A DNA stretch of 7,583 nucleotides from CBDVBD01 sp965372135 (lineage in GTDB: Bacteria; Electryoneota; RPQS01; CBDVBD01): positions 1 to 7,583 of the forward strand of contig CBDVBD010000155.1 of assembly GCA_965372135.1 (NCBI GenBank). Direction: 5' to 3'. The position numbers were made by a program, and so were the translations under genes. Position 1 is the stretch's first letter. Every line of letters starts with the position of its first letter. The notes below the pieces were generated by a model. That model worked only from the letters and a program-made list of their open reading frames with translations, was not told the DNA's origin and searched no databases. Below are positions 6,891-7,583 of the stretch, piece after piece.

Positions 6891-6906
6891 CCCGAATTCA
6901 TTCGGG
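6891..6906. repeat. Palindrome with CCCGAAT/ATTCGGG arms
   Basis: CCCGAAT and ATTCGGG are perfect 7-bp arms around a 2-base centre; as RNA this would be a 6-bp stem with a 4-nt loop. It is unrelated in sequence to the other repeats. No U-run follows on either strand, so it is not a standard terminator. It lies 34 bp before the plus-strand promoter candidate, so it could be a third short repeat type or a regulator site. Confidence 0.4.
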
Positions 6907-6939
6907 AGTCCCTGTGCCACCCAATCCCATAAAAAGTAC

Positions 6940-6968
6940 TTGATTTTTACATTTGTAATATTTATATT
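6940..6968 (+). promoter_or_regulatory. Candidate promoter of the beta-helix-type protein gene
   Basis: TTGATT (6940-6945), 17 bases, TATATT (6963-6968). The downstream TATATTGG is one mismatch from the Bacteroidetes TAnnTTTG box. Transcription would begin near 6975, about 90 nt before the first duplicated ribosome site region's ATG (7065) and about 225 nt before the gene's ATG (7199). Confidence 0.5.
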
Positions 6969-7019
6969 GGTTTCGAGGTGTATCCTACCTACTCCCAACT
7001 ACTTATTAGCATCTTTTCA

Positions 7020-7073
7020 CATCTAACATGGCATTGGGCGGTCACTTGGTGAAGGAGTCCAAACATGCGGATA
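7020..7073 (+). repeat. Duplicated leader/start region, copy A
   Basis: This segment starts CATCTAACAT and includes GTCACTT, a GTGAAGGAGTCC ribosome-site block and an ATGCGGATA start. It matches copy B at 7159-7207, differing mainly by a 5-bp length change between CATCTAACAT and GTCACT. Both copies keep AAGGAG exactly seven bases before their ATG. Confidence 0.7.
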
Positions 7074-7208
7074 TATTTTTCATCTTTAGGATGTAAGATT
7101 TTGATTGTTCGTCCAATATTATTAGATGAGGGGATGTACTCTTTCGAAACACCTCCTTCATCTAACATTGCACAGTCACTTTGTGAAGGAGTCCAATCAT
7201 GCAGATAA
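7065..7208 (+). CDS. Short upstream ORF from the duplicated start, overlapping the next gene
   Basis: This ORF of 47 codons begins at the copy A ATG with AAGGAG seven bases upstream (7052-7057). The product starts MRIYFSSLGCKILIVRPILL and ends LCEGVQSCR. It is of no recognised family and is not a convincing signal peptide. Its TAA (7206-7208) overlaps the start of the downstream gene (ATG at 7199) by ten bases in a different frame. It may be a leader peptide coupled to the next gene, or a remnant of a lost gene whose translation start survived. The initiation site is well formed; that the peptide matters is uncertain. Confidence 0.3.
   Translation: MRIYFSSLGCKILIVRPILLDEGMYSFETPPSSNIAQSLCEGVQSCR
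7122..7165 (+). promoter_or_regulatory. Leader hairpin just upstream of the second ribosome site
   Basis: TTAGATGA (7122-7129) pairs perfectly with TCATCTAA (7158-7165). In RNA the stem extends through GGGG against CCUCCU with G-U pairs. The right arm is the first part of duplicated copy B. The same left arm can pair over seven bases with copy A (7020-7026), so two mutually exclusive folds are possible. Confidence 0.3.
7159..7207 (+). repeat. Duplicated leader/start region, copy B (used by the beta-helix-type gene)
   Basis: This second copy runs from CATCTAACAT through GTCACTTTGTGAAGGAGTCC to ATGCAGATA. It provides the ribosome binding site AAGGAG (7186-7191), seven bases before the ATG at 7199. 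A short TCAC-TTT-GTGA inverted repeat abuts the ribosome site; copy A has TCAC-TTG-GTGA. Confidence 0.7.
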
Positions 7209-7583
7209 CTATCCGTTATAATCCTTATTTTTCTAAATTTCGATGGACTCTACTTGTTTTTACAGCGGTAGTGTTCCTATGTTCCCCTTTACATGCTGAT
7301 ACCACCTGGGTGTCGGGCGATGTGTATGGTGTATGGGACACCACCGGGAGTCCATTTATGGTAACCGATACCATCACGGTGCCGTTGGACTCCACTCTGG
7401 AAATCCGACCGGGTGTTGAAATCTGGTTCCTGGATCAAGAGATCAGAAGAACGCCTTTCAATGTTCATGGACGATTGCTGGCTATTGGTGTAGAAGGCGA
7501 TTCTATCTATTTTTATTCACCGATATCCGGATTCGGCGGCATCAGCAATCAATACACACCCGGGACTGAGATTCGAATGGAGT
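7199..7583 (+). CDS. Secreted protein with beta-helix-type N-terminal region (partial, runs off the right edge)
   Basis: The first 128 residues are visible. Residues about 1-33 form a signal peptide: a basic start with Arg6, Lys13 and Arg15, a hydrophobic core TLLVFTAVVFLCS, and cleavage probably after LHA. The mature part begins DTTWVSGDVYGVWDTTGSPF, then ITVPLDSTLEIRPGVEIWF, then FNVHGRLLAIGVEGDSIYF. The order W-x-SGDV-x-G-x-W, then a TLxIxPGVxIxF strand pair, then G-x-L-x-A-x-G with I-x-F, is the usual N-terminal cap and first rungs of large secreted right-handed beta-helix/parallel-repeat proteins of FCB-type and candidate-phylum bacteria. The start is supported by AAGGAG at seven-base spacing. 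No catalytic residues are in the visible part, so surface or extracellular location is the only functional statement possible. Confidence 0.8.
   Translation, partial: MQITIRYNPYFSKFRWTLLVFTAVVFLCSPLHADTTWVSGDVYGVWDTTGSPFMVTDTITVPLDSTLEIRPGVEIWFLDQEIRRTPFNVHGRLLAIGVEGDSIYFYSPISGFGGISNQYTPGTEIRME

Noticed and set aside
6719..6901. 60-codon minus-strand reading frame
   Set aside because: It lies entirely over the G/C-run inverted element and palindrome, has low-complexity Arg/Pro composition, and has no ribosome site.
6573..6906. CRISPR array
   Set aside because: There are only two related units with diverged palindromic cores, no regular unique spacers and no cas genes; REP-like units explain it better.
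7081..7158. A second promoter between the two duplicated leaders (TTGATT at 7101-7106)
   Set aside because: No acceptable -10 hexamer occurs 16-18 bp downstream.

Overview
The window looks like chromosomal DNA from a Gram-negative, probably uncultivated bacterium of the broad FCB (Fibrobacteres-Chlorobi-Bacteroidetes) neighbourhood or a related candidate phylum. The clues are a very long secreted gingipain-type (C25) cysteine peptidase built from Ig/CARDB/MAM-like/FN3 modules, a secreted beta-helix-type protein start, a CzcCB-type efflux operon with an outer-membrane channel, and promoter candidates close to the Bacteroidetes TAnnTTTG box. The phylum is an inference from protein style; no rRNA or marker gene is present.

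Layout. (1) Positions 1-2241, minus strand: a heavy-metal or cation efflux operon read right to left. It runs small Cys/His membrane-anchored protein (2241-1912), TolC/CzcC-like outer-membrane channel (1772-498), then CzcB-like periplasmic adaptor (496-1, cut by the window edge). The inner-membrane RND pump would be expected just beyond the left edge. (2) Positions 2242-2646: a gene-poor stretch with a probable gene relic carrying in-frame stops. (3) Positions 2647-6498, minus strand: one 1283-residue secreted C25 peptidase with an intact His/Cys dyad. (4) Positions 6499-7198: a long divergent intergenic region packed with palindromic repeats. It holds two tandem REP-like GTAG-hairpin units, a roughly 100-bp G/C-run inverted element with a G-quadruplex motif, and a further palindrome. 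Two promoter candidates with identical hexamers (TTGATT-17-TATATT) face away from each other on either side of the last two. (5) Positions 7199-7583, plus strand: the start of a secreted protein resembling the N-terminal cap of right-handed beta-helix surface proteins. Its leader and start region is duplicated 139 bp upstream.

How the parts work together. The small protein, channel and adaptor should belong to one tripartite efflux system, probably for a metal cation. The peptidase and the beta-helix-type protein are both exported and appear to be transcribed divergently from the repeat-rich region. No known defence system, CRISPR array, rRNA or tRNA was seen. The most unusual part is the 6499-7208 intergenic region. 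The efflux operon is visibly more AT-rich than the peptidase gene, and a decayed ORF lies between them, so separate origins are possible but not shown.
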